Source: Fremontodendron californicum
Lineage: Eukaryota > Streptophyta > Magnoliopsida > Malvales > Malvaceae
Reading direction: 5' to 3'
NCBI GenBank assembly: GCA_030761205.1
Contig: JAULJL010000035.1
Location: forward strand, 10,000,001 to 10,064,000
DNA length: 64,000 nt
The notes below the pieces were generated by a model. That model was not told where the DNA came from and did no database searches. It worked only from the letters and a program-made list of their open reading frames with translations. Positions 12,301 to 24,047 of this stretch are shown in pieces; within the stretch, counting starts at the first letter, position 1; each line of letters starts with the position of its first letter. Position numbers and translations under genes: made by a program.

Positions 12301-12379
12301 TGGCTTTAGGAGTCTTTGAAAGAATTTCCATTTCAAATCAGAAGAAGTACTGAGTACACTTTTAATACAGGCTGGTGCT

Positions 12380-13825
12380 ATGGAGGATGAACATGTTGCC
12401 CGACTGGAAAAAATGGAAAGGGAACGAGAACAGCTAGCAAAGTCTCAAGCAGAATCTAAAGGTCAGATGACTAAATTGATGGAGCTGATGTCTGCCGTAA
12501 TCAAAGGAAAAGGATACACCGAAAATGTTATCGCCAGAGAAGCGTTAGAGGCACAAAAAGGCCAGGATGAGGTCATAATAAGCGATGCCCAGAACACTGT
12601 TAACCTCGTCAATGTCCTAAACTCAGATGATCTAGCTGAACAGGAAAAGTTGAAAAGGGTTGCAGTAAATGAGGTTGAGTTGGCAGATTCCCAAGGGAAA
12701 TATCAGTTGTTAGATGAAAGGCTCCGGGCAATAGAAAGAACAGATGTATTCGGGAGTGTGGAGGCGAAAGAACGATGCTTGGTCCTCGATTTAGTCATTC
12801 CTCCTAAGTTCAAGATCCCTGACTTTGTGAAATATGACGGGACGACCGATCCATCAGCCCACATCACTATATTCTGCCGGAAGATGACAAGTCATATAGG
12901 TAATGATAAGCTTTTGATTCACTGTTTTCAGGATAGCCTCAGCGGGTCCACAATTAGGTGGTATAGTCAGTTGAGCAAGGACCAGATACGCTCTTGGAAT
13001 GATTTGGCTAGGGCTTTTCTAAACCACTACAAGCATATGACCGACATGGCGCCTGACCGTCTCACCTTGCAAAATATGAAGAAAAGAGCTACTGAGAGCT
13101 TCAAAGAATATGCGCAACGGTGGATGAGCCTGGCCGTCCAAGTACAACCGCCTTTAACTCAGAAGGAAACCACTGTCCTTTTTGTGAATACACTACAGGC
13201 CCCATACTACGATAGACTTGTCGGCAACACCACAAAGAATTTTTCGGACATGGTAATTTCAGGGGAGATGATTGAAAATGCTATCAAGGATGGGAAAATT
13301 GAAGGAGAAAGAACATCCAATACCAAGAACAAGGGGGCATCTGAAAAGAAAAAGGAAGATACCCAAGTCGTGGAAGACTTTGCCCCATCTCCCCAATTCT
13401 CCTCATATCAGCCATTTTACTCTACCCTGAATAATGTCTCTCATGGTTTTTATCCCTACCAACCAATGACTGCAACTACACTAGAATTTACATCTGTCTA
13501 TCAATCGAACACCCTTGGGAATAGTCGAAGGGGGCATAAAAAGCGAAGAAGAAATCAGGTTGACCCGATTCCTATGACATACAGTGAGATACTACCTCAA
13601 CTCATCCAGAATCACCTTGTGACACCCATGCAAATAGCGCCTCTGAAGCCCCCTTATCCGAGCTGGTATGATGCTAATGAGAGTTGTGGGTACCATTCTG
13701 GCAATCAAGGTCACTCAACAGAGAACTGCACCGCTTTGAAGTACAAGGTCAGAGATCTCATCAAGGCTGGTTCGATAAGTTTTGAAGATGGGGAAGCCAA
13801 GTGTCATAAGAAATATTGTGCATGA
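12380..13825 (+). CDS. Gag polyprotein of Tat/Ogre-like Ty3/Gypsy element
   Basis: This 481-residue open frame begins with a coiled-coil-like N-terminus (about 1-40). A Retrotrans_gag capsid domain follows at about 140-305, with KIPDFVKYDGTTDP near its start, WYSQLSKDQIRSWNDLARAF in the middle and an FKEYAQRWMSLA-like segment. The basic region GHKKRRRNQ precedes DPIPMTYSEILPQLIQ, and a zinc-knuckle-like CX2HX5HX4C (CGYHSGNQGHSTENC) lies near the C-terminus. Gag packages element RNA into cytoplasmic particles. No frame downstream resembles protease or RT, so only Gag could be supplied by this copy. The start at 12380 gives a natural N-terminus; no stop or frameshift interrupts it. The capsid identification is strong; whether the protein is made is unknown. 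Confidence 0.88.
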   Translation: MEDEHVARLEKMEREREQLAKSQAESKGQMTKLMELMSAVIKGKGYTENVIAREALEAQKGQDEVIISDAQNTVNLVNVLNSDDLAEQEKLKRVAVNEVELADSQGKYQLLDERLRAIERTDVFGSVEAKERCLVLDLVIPPKFKIPDFVKYDGTTDPSAHITIFCRKMTSHIGNDKLLIHCFQDSLSGSTIRWYSQLSKDQIRSWNDLARAFLNHYKHMTDMAPDRLTLQNMKKRATESFKEYAQRWMSLAVQVQPPLTQKETTVLFVNTLQAPYYDRLVGNTTKNFSDMVISGEMIENAIKDGKIEGERTSNTKNKGASEKKKEDTQVVEDFAPSPQFSSYQPFYSTLNNVSHGFYPYQPMTATTLEFTSVYQSNTLGNSRRGHKKRRRNQVDPIPMTYSEILPQLIQNHLVTPMQIAPLKPPYPSWYDANESCGYHSGNQGHSTENCTALKYKVRDLIKAGSISFEDGEAKCHKKYCA

Positions 13826-16640
13826 TCATATTAGGTTTTTGACACATGTAGTTCTATACACGATGATGATGAAAGCACTTGTCTCATGTTAACATCTACA
13901 TGAATTAAATGAATTTTGAATTTTAAATGCTTTGTGTTTGTTGTGTTTCAACAATAACTTGAATTTGCAAAAACAAGCATTAAGGAATTTTTAGTGATGG
14001 ATAGTCTCAAGAAGATTGATGATCAGTGTTACAAATGACCCAATACCTTCTCCATTCTCTTTAGGTTTCCTAAGCCTAAATCTCTTAAACCAAGAGCACT
14101 TGAAAGACCTAATGCTTCAAGGAAAAATGAATGAAAAAAGAGAAGCATTGTCATTGCAAAATAAGCAAGGATGTAAATCCTAGTCTAGGCTATGAACAAA
14201 GGAGCGAACTTTTTGAAATTTTTCGAATTCCTTGAAAATCAAACAAATGAGACATTCTTTCAAGAGTCTAGATTTTGATAATTTGGTGTGTGTCAAGATT
14301 GTGCTAAAACCATTCATGACCTTTCCCAATAACCACAAAACACTAATTGCCCAAACATCACTTCATGATTGACATTCTGGGGCACAATGATTAAACTAGA
14401 TTATCCCTTGTCCCAGAGAAAACCCGTTTTTGGGTCATATTTTCCTTATCTCTTCAAAAAAAACTCAGATTGGAAACTCAGCCTTTTCAAAATAGACCTA
14501 GACTTGCTATGTTCCTCGTTGATACAGATTCTCATGGTTAATCAAATTGGGGCATCATATATGGAAATGATAGACACATGGTAAAGAAGGATGGGCTAAT
14601 GCATGAATCATTGGGGGGATGCGACGAAAAAAAAAAAAAAGAAAAAGAAAAATCGTGATGTCATGCATATGAGAATTCGGATGATTCCAAAGTGCAAAAT
14701 GAAATTCTGAATATCTATTTCCCCTGGGGATTGCTTTTCAATGTGAATATTTGTGCTTGACATGAAAAATGGCCATCTTTCATATCCCTTTCACACAAAA
14801 AGAAATTATACATAGTCACCCCTTTTGAGCCAAAAGAATTCTTTCTTTTTTTGAACCCTGATCAAGGATTACCCTCTACACTGGGGGGCAAATGCGAGGA
14901 AAGATCTTTTCAAAGATCATTGAGAAATGAGTGATAGCTCAAGGATAGACACAAAGCAAATGGAGCCCCGAATAAATATGGGCTCACTCTGTCAAAGAAA
15001 AAAAAGAGAAAAAGATGGTGAAATGAAAGCCAAGAAAAACAAAAGAAAAACACAATGAAAAAGAAAATGTGTGTGAAAGACATGGCAAATTGAAAGCCAA
15101 GAGCAAGGAAGAAAAAGAGCAAAGTCAAAAGGAAAGAAATGTCCAAGAAGGGACAAATGCTTCAAAGAGAATCCTCCTCAAGAAGTGATCCTTGATCTGA
15201 TTACCCTCAAACACATATTTTGGGCCTATTTATCCTTTCTTTCTGAACCCTGAGCCATGGCCTACATTATATGCTTTAAAAGTCCATTTTGATCAAGCAT
15301 GAATATTTAATTTGAAAGGTTTTTCCTCAGATTTTATCCCATTTCATCGAATTATCATTTCACTAAGGAAGAACTTAGAATTCTCAAGTGCATGGTAAAA
15401 CAAAAAAAAAAAGAAAAAATTGAAAAGAATGGGACTCTAGGGTGAAAACCCAAAAATGGGCGGTCTAGAGTAAGATGAGAATTTTCGATGCCATCTATGA
15501 TAGTGCCGATGCCACAAAGGAGAAGATCGTCATAAAGAAGTGGTCATCGAGGAACATCTAGGAATTCCTGAACCTACCAAATTGTCAGCTTTCATTCTGA
15601 GGATTGTCTTCAGAAATTGAAACTTTTTGCCTCCAAAATCAACTTTCCAGTTTAAACATCCCAGCCAATCTTGACGCTTGTCACAATACCTTAATATTGG
15701 AAACTAAAATAATGTTGAATTTGTTTGGTTCTCAATGAATTCATGATTTATAAAATCTGTTCCATTTGTGAGCCTAGAAGGAATATACATTTTTGTCATG
15801 AATTTTTCCTGGAAAAGCCAGAATCTCGTTATACCAAGCTTTGCCAATCCCAGTTGAAAAAAACCAGATCGATACTTAGAGAAATTTCTAACAACGATCA
15901 TCAGTCTTCAAAATATTTGTACATCACACATTGTGGGGATAATATTTTTTGTTCAGAAGTTTTCAAAATGAGAAAACAAATAAAGATTTTTTTGAAATAC
16001 CCATTCTGATGTTGACATGAGACGAGGATTTTTCTAACTCAAAGGTGTAGAACTGCCAGAATAGGTCCTGACTTCCAGATATGAGAAAAAAAAATCGAAC
16101 CCAGTGCAGATCTCTGTTGATGAAAGTTTGAAAAACTATTGGGGCAAAGAGAATAGCCAAAATGAATTGAAGATATACTCTGATTTGAAGAGGAAAAATG
16201 AATTTGAAAGGCTAAGCCAAAGTCTAGAGGAACAACCGGGGGCATTTGCATCACTCATGAGCACTCATCTCTCTATCAAGCTTTTACATCTGCACAGTGT
16301 CGGCAAGCATTTGCATCATTCATGGGTATTTGCATTGGCATTATTCCATAAGCATCTGCATTTTACCTTTACATTTACATTCTTCATGGAATTCGTATTT
16401 GTGTCATCTCAAACAATTGCATCATTTCTAGAACCATTGCATTTTCATTAATGTGTAGTAATTGTAGTTACACCATTCATAAACCAGTTACATGAACACA
16501 ATTAGTAGGGGCATCTGCATCATGAAACATGGGCATCAATCCAAGTCATTTACATTTGCATTAAAGACATTTGCACCAGTTTAAGTCATTTCGTATCTTA
16601 TTCAACATATGCATTTGCATCAAAAAGCATTCGCATCTTC
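13826..16640 (+). other. Non-coding internal region where pol would be expected
   Basis: No protease, RT, RNase H or integrase motifs were found on either strand. Purine-rich low-complexity stretches occur near 14620-14655 and 14990-15150. From about 16240 to 16640 the motif GCATTTGCATCA and variants recur irregularly. Small frames here are short, compositionally biased and not supported. Confidence 0.65.
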
Positions 16641-16679
16641 TCAAAATCTTTAGGTTAATTTTCAACAATTCTTCACCAC

Positions 16680-17925
16680 CATTCTGAAGACCTTCGGGCA
16701 TCATTTTTAAAGTCGCATACAGCGCATTTTTTTTTAAATCACGGGTAAGGCCTCCGGGCACCATTCTTAAGACCCCCGGGCATCATTTTTAAAGTCGCAT
16801 ACAGCGCATTTTTTTTCTAATCACGGGTAAGGCCTTCGGGCACCATTCTTAAGACCCCCGGGCATCATTTTTAAAGTCGCATATAGCGCATTTTTTTTCT
16901 AATCACGGGTAAGGCCTCCGGGCACCATTCTTAAGACCCCCGGGCATCATTTTTAAAGTCGCATACAGCGCATTTTTTTCAAATCACGGGTAAGGCCTCC
17001 GGGCACCATTCTTAAGACCCCCGGGCATCATTTTTAAAGTCGCATACAGCGCATTTTTTCCAAATCACGGGTAAGGCCTCCGGGCACCATTCTTAAGACC
17101 CCGGGGCATCATTTTTAAAGTCGCATACAGCCCATGTTTTTCAAATCACGGGTAAGGCCTCCGGGCACCATTCTTAAGACCTCTTGACACCATTCTTAAG
17201 ACCCCCGGGCATCATTTTTAAAGTCGCATACAGCGCATTTTTTCCAAATCACGGGTAAGGCCTCCAGGCACCATTCTTAAGGCCTATGGGCACCATTTTT
17301 AAGACCTCCGGGCATAATTTTTCAAATCACATGTAAGACCTCCGGGCAACATCTTTAAGACCTCCGGGCATAACTTTCTTTTCAGGGGTAAGGCCTATGG
17401 GCACCATTTTTAAGACCTTCGGGTATAATTTTTCAAATCACAGGTAAGACCTCCGGGCAACATCTTTAAGACCTCCGGGCATAACTTTTTTTTTCAGGGG
17501 TAAGACCTCCGGGCATAATTTTCAATTTTTAAGACCTCCGGGCATAATTTTTCATAATTCACAGGTAAGACCTCCGAGCAACATCTTTAAGACCTCCGGG
17601 CATAACTTTTTTTTTCAGGGGTAAGGCCTCCGGGCACCAATTTTTAAGACCTCCGGGCATAATTTTCAATTTTTAAGACCTCCAGGCAACATCTTTAAGA
17701 CCTCCGGGCATAACTTTTTTTTCAGGGGTAAGGCCTATGGGCACCATTTTTAAGACCTCCGGGCATAATTCACAAGTAAGACCTCCGGGTAACATCTTTA
17801 AGACCTCCGGGCATAACTTTTTTCAGGGGTAAGGCCGCCAGGCACCAATTTTTAAGACCTCCGGGCACCAGTTTTTTTAAGACCTCCGGGCACCAATTTT
17901 AAAGACCTTCGGGCATAAATTTTTC
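16680..17925 (+). repeat. Variable tandem-repeat array in the element's 3' region
   Basis: The first part (about 16690-17290) is a ~81-bp unit containing AAGGCCTCCGGGCACCATTC, TTAAGACCCCCGGGCATC, ATTTTTAAAGTCGCATACAG and AATCACGGGT. The second part (about 17290-17925) breaks into shorter 20-60 bp variants built on AAGACCTCCGGGCA. CCTCCGGGCA is the shared core. It lies between gag and the 3' LTR, where tandem arrays are a known feature of Tat/Ogre elements. Confidence 0.9.
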
Positions 17926-18935
17926 TTTTGAAAATCGAATTCGTTTTCTTAAGACGAATCGAGCCTTGTTTAGGCAGGGAATTCAATTTAAGGACAAAAT
18001 CTTCAATTTATTGTTTTAAAAAAAAAATAAAAAAAAAATTTGAAAAATTGAAAAAGAGAAAAAATAGAAAAAAAAGAAAAAAAGAAAAAAAAGAAAAAAG
18101 AGAAGGAAAAAAAAGTAGAAAATGAAAAATGAAAAATGCAAAAATGAATGAAGAAATGAAAAAGAAAACCCCTTTCCTTTCCATGTGATTTCAAATGACC
18201 GTACAAAATTAGTGTTGGTTTATCTTTGCCTGATTCCTGATTCTCAGCAATAGCCAAAGCATGAGCACCTTGTTAAAAGACATGTGCATCTGCATCATTT
18301 CTCAAAGCTTCTGGTGGGGATATCCAGAATTTTACAGTTTTAAAAGTGAACAAGTCTTCGGTGGTGATAGCTGAAGCCTCTGGTGGAGATATCCAGGGTT
18401 TTATAATTTTGAAACATGAGAAATCTTCTTCTCGAGGTGAGACCCAAAATTTTTACATTAAAAAAAAAATGAGCAAGACTTTGGTGGTGATAGCCGAAGC
18501 TTCTGGTGGAGATATCCAGAATTTTGAACACAGCTGAGAACAAGATAGGTTAGGGCCCCGAAACCATCGTCGAGGTCATTTCCTTTCTTGCAAATCGATT
18601 TCGTTTCCTTAAGACGAATCGAGCCTTGTTTAGGCAGGGAATTCAATTTAAGGACAAAATCTTCAATTTACTGTATGGTAAAAAAAAATTTTTGAAAAAA
18701 AAATTTGAAAAAAAAAATTGAAAAAAGAAAAAAAAAATTTTGAAAAATTGAAAAAAAAAATGAAAAAAGGAGAAATGAAAAATGAAAAATAGAAAATGGA
18801 AAAAATAAAAAAATGATAGAAGAATGAAAAAGAAAACCCCTTTCCTTTCCATGTGATTTCACTGACCGTACAAAATTAGTGTTGGTTTATCTTTGCCTGA
18901 TTCCTGATTCTCAGCAACAGCCAAAGAGGGGCAGC
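17926..18935 (+). repeat. Duplicated ~330-bp block flanking a short triplet repeat, before the 3' LTR
   Basis: The block from 17931 to about 18258 (CTTAAGACGAATCGAGCC, a poly-A-rich tract, CCCCTTTCCTTTCCATGTG, GATTCCTGATTCTCAGCAA) recurs at about 18591-18930. Between them are three copies of a segment with TCTGGTGG(G/A)GATATCCAG (about 18308, 18375, 18505). The second copy runs straight into the polypurine tract and 3' LTR. The purine tract AAAGAGGGG at 18923-18931 is the likely plus-strand primer. Confidence 0.8.
18923..18931 (+). other. Polypurine tract
   Basis: AAAGAGGGG, four bases (CAGC) before the 3' LTR start at 18936, is the expected plus-strand priming site of the element. Confidence 0.65.
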
Positions 18936-21900
18936 TGTAGACACCTAATTTTGTCCGGACCACTAAACAGGTATGTTTTCTTCCTATATTGATGTTTCCA
19001 AGTATAAAAAGACTGTTTTCATCCTGCAAGTGGTACTCCGAGACTTAGTTTAAGAGGGCGAGCATAAAAAGTCAAACTTGAAAAAAGTCAACCTCAAAAA
19101 AGTCAACTCCAAAAAAGTCAACCCCAGAAAGTCAACTATTGAAAAAGTCAACCCACTTTCAAAATCAAGATTTTAAGTTCAATTGAAAAATGGAGAAAGA
19201 ATTTTGATAATCCGAGGTCTACATTGAAAGATATGGAGTTTGGAAGTTGGGATTTGGAGATTCAGTAGAAAAGAAACCCTAATCCGAGAAATTTGGGGAA
19301 AAGTGCTTAAACGATCAAACTGGTCGAAATTGAAGGTTCCAAATGAAAGATAAGCACTGACTACGGGTAATGGAGAAGTCACTTGCAAGAAAAACCAAAA
19401 GAAAAGTCAATCCGGGAGAAAACCGAGAATTAGGGTTTTTATTGGATTTCGGTGAAATCGGGAAGAATCACAGAAATGGCCCGACTTGGTAAGACCAAAG
19501 CCCCCAATGGATGAGGAATGAGTAAAAAGGATGGCCCAAGGCTCAGATTGAAGAAAATCTGAAAATCGGACTTGTTTTGAGCAAAACCGGGTTTCAAAGA
19601 TTAAAGGGCAAAATTGGAAAATCCCGGAAAAATAACAAATGGACTCCAAAAATTATGGAAAATTTGTCAATCTCATTCTTAAATCATTTGAAGGAGATTG
19701 GCGAAAGAAAATCTTGATTCCGAGTTCGTTTGCAAAATGGCCAAATCCCGGGCTTCTTATGCAGTAATTCAAAAAAGGAAAATCCCGGAAAAATAGAAAA
19801 TGGACTCCAAAAATTCTGAAATTTGGAAAATCTCATTTTTAAATTATTTGGAAGAGATTGGCGAAAGAAAATCTTGATTCCGAGTTCATTTGCAAAATGG
19901 CCAAATCCCGAGCCTCCTATGCAGTAATTCAAGTCGATAAATCCCGAAAAAATACCAAATGAGCTCCAAAAATTATGAAAACTTCCAGATCACACTTTTT
20001 AATTATTTTGAAGAGATTGGTGAAGAAAAATCTTGATTTGGAGCTCGTTTAAAAAATGGTAAAATGTAGGGGCATAAAAGGGCATTTTTGGGAAGAAAAA
20101 ATCCAAATAAATAGCAAACGGACTCGGATAATTTTGAAAACTTCCAGAACTCAATATTTTATTATTTTGGAAGTATTAAAAAAAGAAAAATTGAATTTGG
20201 AGTCCGTTTGATATTTACTTGCATTCGGGGGGCAAAATGGTCATTTCACCCAAGCAACCGAAAAGGGCTTTTTTTGGCCCTTCAAAAAAATCAGAGTTGG
20301 GCTGGAAAAGGGATGTGCTGGCATACCCAAGCCCAAAGAAAGGAGGAAGCTTCTAATTTTTTTTTAATCAAGTGGTTAAAAATCAAGAGTTAGTTAACCA
20401 TTCTCTTTGATCAAGCCATGGTGATTAAACCACATAGGTTAAGAAAGATGTCAACATTATTTTTGCATAGCTGTAATTTGAGAGGGCTGAGATGCTAATC
20501 TAAAGGTGGTAATTTCATGATTTTTCATCTTGAATTATTGGCCATTTGATGGAAATTAGGTTACACAAAAATGACAACATCTTGGAGGCTATATAACCAT
20601 GCATTAAGGCTAGCCCTAAAGAGGGGAGGCAGATTTTGGTTTCTTCTTTTCCATTTTGGCTGATTTCTCTTAGTTTTTCTTAGTTTTTATTTTCTTGGTT
20701 GAGAGCAAAAAAAGAAAAGTTTAGAAAAAAAGGAAAGTTTGAAGAGAAAAGCTTGAAATATTAGCTTCTTGAGGTTGCTCTTGAGCACCAACTCTTGCAC
20801 TTTCATTTTCTATTCTTGTTTTTAGCTATTTTAATCTCTACTTGGTGAGTTTTCATTTTAAAATAATGTTTCTTGTTCTTCCTTCATTTCCTTTCTTAAG
20901 TATATTTTTTTTACATTTTGTTTTTACAATAAACTCACCATGGCCAAATGGCCTACATTATTTATTTTAAGTTGTTGTTTCAATTCATTTTACCATATTG
21001 TTTATGCTATTTTCTTTGTTTTTGATGTTTTAAGTGTTATGTTATTTCATGTTCTTAAGTTATATTTAATTTGGTTGCTTTGTTTGTTGCCATTTATGTC
21101 TTAGATATCATGTTTTTGCATTTTTAATTTTCTGTTTTCATGTTGTTTAAATTTGAGCATGTTTTAGAGTTAGCATATTAAGTGTTTGTGAAAATGCTTG
21201 TGTGATTCTTTGCATGATTCTTGTTTTATATCTTAGTGAGCATGTTTTAGATTTGGTATATTAGGTGTTTGTGAAAATGCTTGTGTGATTTTTGTGTTAT
21301 GACTTAGTTTTTCATGCTAGCATACCAAGTGTTTGTGAAAATGCCATGCTTGTTGGAGCTTGAGGCCATTTGGCTATTCCATGTGTTTTGCATTGTGTGT
21401 TGTATTTTTGTCATGCTAGTTGTTAGGTTTTTGCATTTGCATGATATTTGGTTGGATTTTTGAATTAAGCATGCCTTGTGTTTGTGAAAATGCCATGCAT
21501 GTCTTAGGTCTAGGTTACATTAAATGCCATGCAAGTTCATGTTAGGTCTAGGCCATATTATTTATGTCATGCATTTTCCTTACATTTAGGTTTAGATCCA
21601 TGCATTTCATGCATTATGTTTGCTGCATTGTTTCATGCATTTCATGTTCATGCCACTTGAATAATGACTTGAGCCAATTAATGGTTCAAGGTCATGCTCT
21701 CTTGAGCACACTTGTGGAAAATTAAGTTTGTCAAATTGATTATTCTACCTTTGTGATTTTTTTTATTTAGCCAATTTTTATCTAACTTTCAAAGAGTCCT
21801 AGCTACTGCTTTCAAGTCATTTTATGAGTTTCAAATATTTTTACTTTGGTTTTTAAATGATTTTATCAAAAGCAAAAATGTGCTGGCAAAGCAGTTTTTT

Positions 21901-23727
21901 CTCCTCCAAAAACTCGTACATCTCTGATTTTTCTGGGAATTCATCTTTGATCAGAAAATTAAGCCTATTTTTTATCGTGTAGTTTTACATGTCCTGAGTC
22001 TCCAGTATTTTTTTCAGAATTTTTGGAATTTCTAAAAATAGGGTAAAAAATCGTGGATTAAAACTGGACAGTGGAGTCAGAATTGAATTTAAAGAAAAAC
22101 AAAGCAGTTTTTTCTCCTCCAAAAACTCGTACATCTCTGATTTTTCTGGGAATTCATTTTTGATCAGAAAATTAAGCCGATTTTTTATCGTGTAGTTTTA
22201 CATGTCCTGAGTCTCCAGTAATATTTTCAGAATTTTTGGAATTTTTAAAAATAGGGTAAAAAATCGTGGATTAAAACTGGACAGTGAAGTCAGAATTGAA
22301 TTTAAAGAAAAACAAAGCAGTTTTTTCTCCTCCAAAAACTCGTACACCTCTGATTTTTCTGGGAATTCATCTTTGATTCAAAAATTAAGCCGATTTTTTC
22401 TCGTACAGTTTTACATGTCCTGAGTCTCCAGTATTTTTTTCAGAATATTTGGAATTTTTAAAAATAGGGTAAAAAATCGTGGATTAAAACTGGACAGTGG
22501 AGTCATAATTGAATTTAAAAACAGAAAAACCATTTTTCTGTTTTGGTTAATTTACTTAGAGTGAGCTGATTAGGAGGGTTAGCTACTGACTTAGGGTAGT
22601 TTTTAAACCTTTTTAAACTCTAAAAATGGTTTTTCAAGTCCCGGGTTAAGGGTAGTCAAGTCCGGATTTTTAAACTTAGGAAATTAGAGCCATTTAAAAA
22701 AAAAGGATTTAGCCCAGTTTTTATTTTTAATTCAAGCTTTTCAAAATTGTTTTCAAACAATCACAAAGTATTTTGGTTTTAGAATACTTAATTTGACATA
22801 TTTTCCTAAGGTAGCCGGATATCTTTTTAGATATACGGATTTCCTTAATTAAAGGAAAAAATACATTTCATGCATTGCATTTTTATATTCATGCATTTTA
22901 TATAATATGTGATTCTTGCCATAATAATTTCTATGTGTCATGACATTTAGGTTGCATTATATTATTTCGATTTTGCTATGTCATTTTATTTATGTCATAC
23001 CTATACATATTCATTTCTTTTAAATGTTTTCAAAAAAGATAATGGTTTTCAATAAAAATAAAGATATTCCCGAGTTAAAATAATTCATGAGTTCTCTACC
23101 GGGTTTGCTGGAGGGAATTTCATCAATTATCATTAATAAAGGAATATCTTTCTTTCAAAAAAAAAAAGAGAGAATGATTCGGAAAGTTTTCCAAAACTAA
23201 TAAAAATTTCTATATTTTGCCACGTTTGTTGGGGAATATAGGAAAATTTTGAATTTATAAATTCCGGATCATTTTCAATAAAAAATGGAATTATTTTTCT
23301 TTAAATTGGGAATTAATTTGAAATACTAAATTTAAAACCAACTTTTACCGAGACTTGAGATAACACACGATTAATAAGGTACCGATTTATACGGGCGTTG
23401 TGGGGGTGCTAATCCTTCCCTGCACGTAACCGACTCCCGAACCCGCTTCTTTGATTTCTCTGGTTTAAAACGCAGACTTGAAATTGGTTTTTAAAATGTT
23501 TTAATAAATTTTTAAAATATTTTATAAAACCGGTTTTAATAGGTGGCCGATCACACCTAGCTAAAAAAGATTGGTGGCGACTCCATGTCTTTTTTAAGGT
23601 CATTTTCAAAACCTTCATTTCTAGAGGAATTAAGTCGACTTTTCCTCGGTTTTTTTTAAATGTCACGCTTAACGAATAATAAAAGTCTTGCGATGAGACT
23701 CGTCGTTATTTTTTTTAGGTTGCGACA
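18936..23727 (+). repeat. 3' LTR of the 19.9-kb element
   Basis: Near-identical to 3806-8596, offset by 15,130 bp at the start. It is preceded by the purine run AAAGAGGGG. Differences from the 5' LTR are about 15 substitutions plus a few 1-bp homopolymer indels. Its TATA box is near 20590 and its W-box array near 19071-19151. Its plus-strand promoter faces the orphaned 5' end of CNL copy A. Confidence 0.95.
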
Positions 23728-24047
23728 GCCAGGTTCTCCCTCTGCCTCCTGAGGCGTTCAGTAGCTTTGTCAAACCATAGCACTTGGGGATAACTATGAA
23801 GATGCTTTACAGGCATCATCAAGCAATTGGTGATTGAAGTAATTTGCGTTTTAAAACCAAAATCTCGGTAAATACCCCAATTAGGATGCCAATTGAAACT
23901 CTTTTTCTTTTCTTTAGTTTCATTTTCCAGAATCCACAAACCTTCCAGGACATCATCTGCCAGCTCGTTCTTTGTGGAGGACTCCCCCAAACCATCATGA
24001 GGTGCCAATGTCCCGTCCACTTCTTGCCTTGAACGCTTTAACAACAT
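23728..24047 (-). pseudogene. CNL resistance gene copy A, 5' end of exon 1 (separated by insertion)
   Basis: This is the first ~106 codons of the same CNL gene, from the ATG at 24047 to the insertion point. It is base-for-base identical by eye to 61448-61767 of the intact copy. Reading continues three codons into the 3' LTR of the inserted element before a stop, giving a predicted dead-end peptide of about 110 residues. The 5-bp GCCAG at 23728-23732 repeats 3801-3805 and is the target-site duplication. The plus-strand 3' LTR points outward into this piece, so read-through from the LTR would be antisense to the resistance gene. This is a pseudogene fragment rather than a working gene. Confidence 0.92.

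Larger units (their letters stand above)
3806..23727 (+). mobile_element. 19.9-kb Tat/Ogre-like LTR retrotransposon lacking pol, inserted in CNL gene
   Basis: This complete LTR element is 19,922 bp, with TG...CA ends, a 5-bp TSD, and LTRs of 4791 bp (3806-8596) and 4792 bp (18936-23727). The primer-binding site after the 5' LTR matches the complement of a plant tRNA-Arg 3' end, which is typical of the Tat/Ogre branch of Ty3/Gypsy. Two gag-like ORFs are present (10031-11035 and 12380-13825). I could find no protease, reverse transcriptase, RNase H or integrase, so it must have moved using enzymes supplied in trans. The two LTRs differ by roughly 15 substitutions by eye, mostly transitions, so the insertion is recent. 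The classification rests on PBS, LTR size and gag type; pol, which would be decisive, is absent. Confidence 0.93.

Noticed and set aside
14910..15146. Phe-rich minus-strand frame that looks like a membrane protein
   Set aside because: It is the complement of a poly-purine, AAAGA-rich low-complexity stretch; hydrophobicity is a composition effect.
17928..18257. Lys-rich and Phe-rich frames near the 3' repeat block
   Set aside because: Both are translations of the poly-A/G tract before the 3' LTR and its duplicate at 18643-18862.
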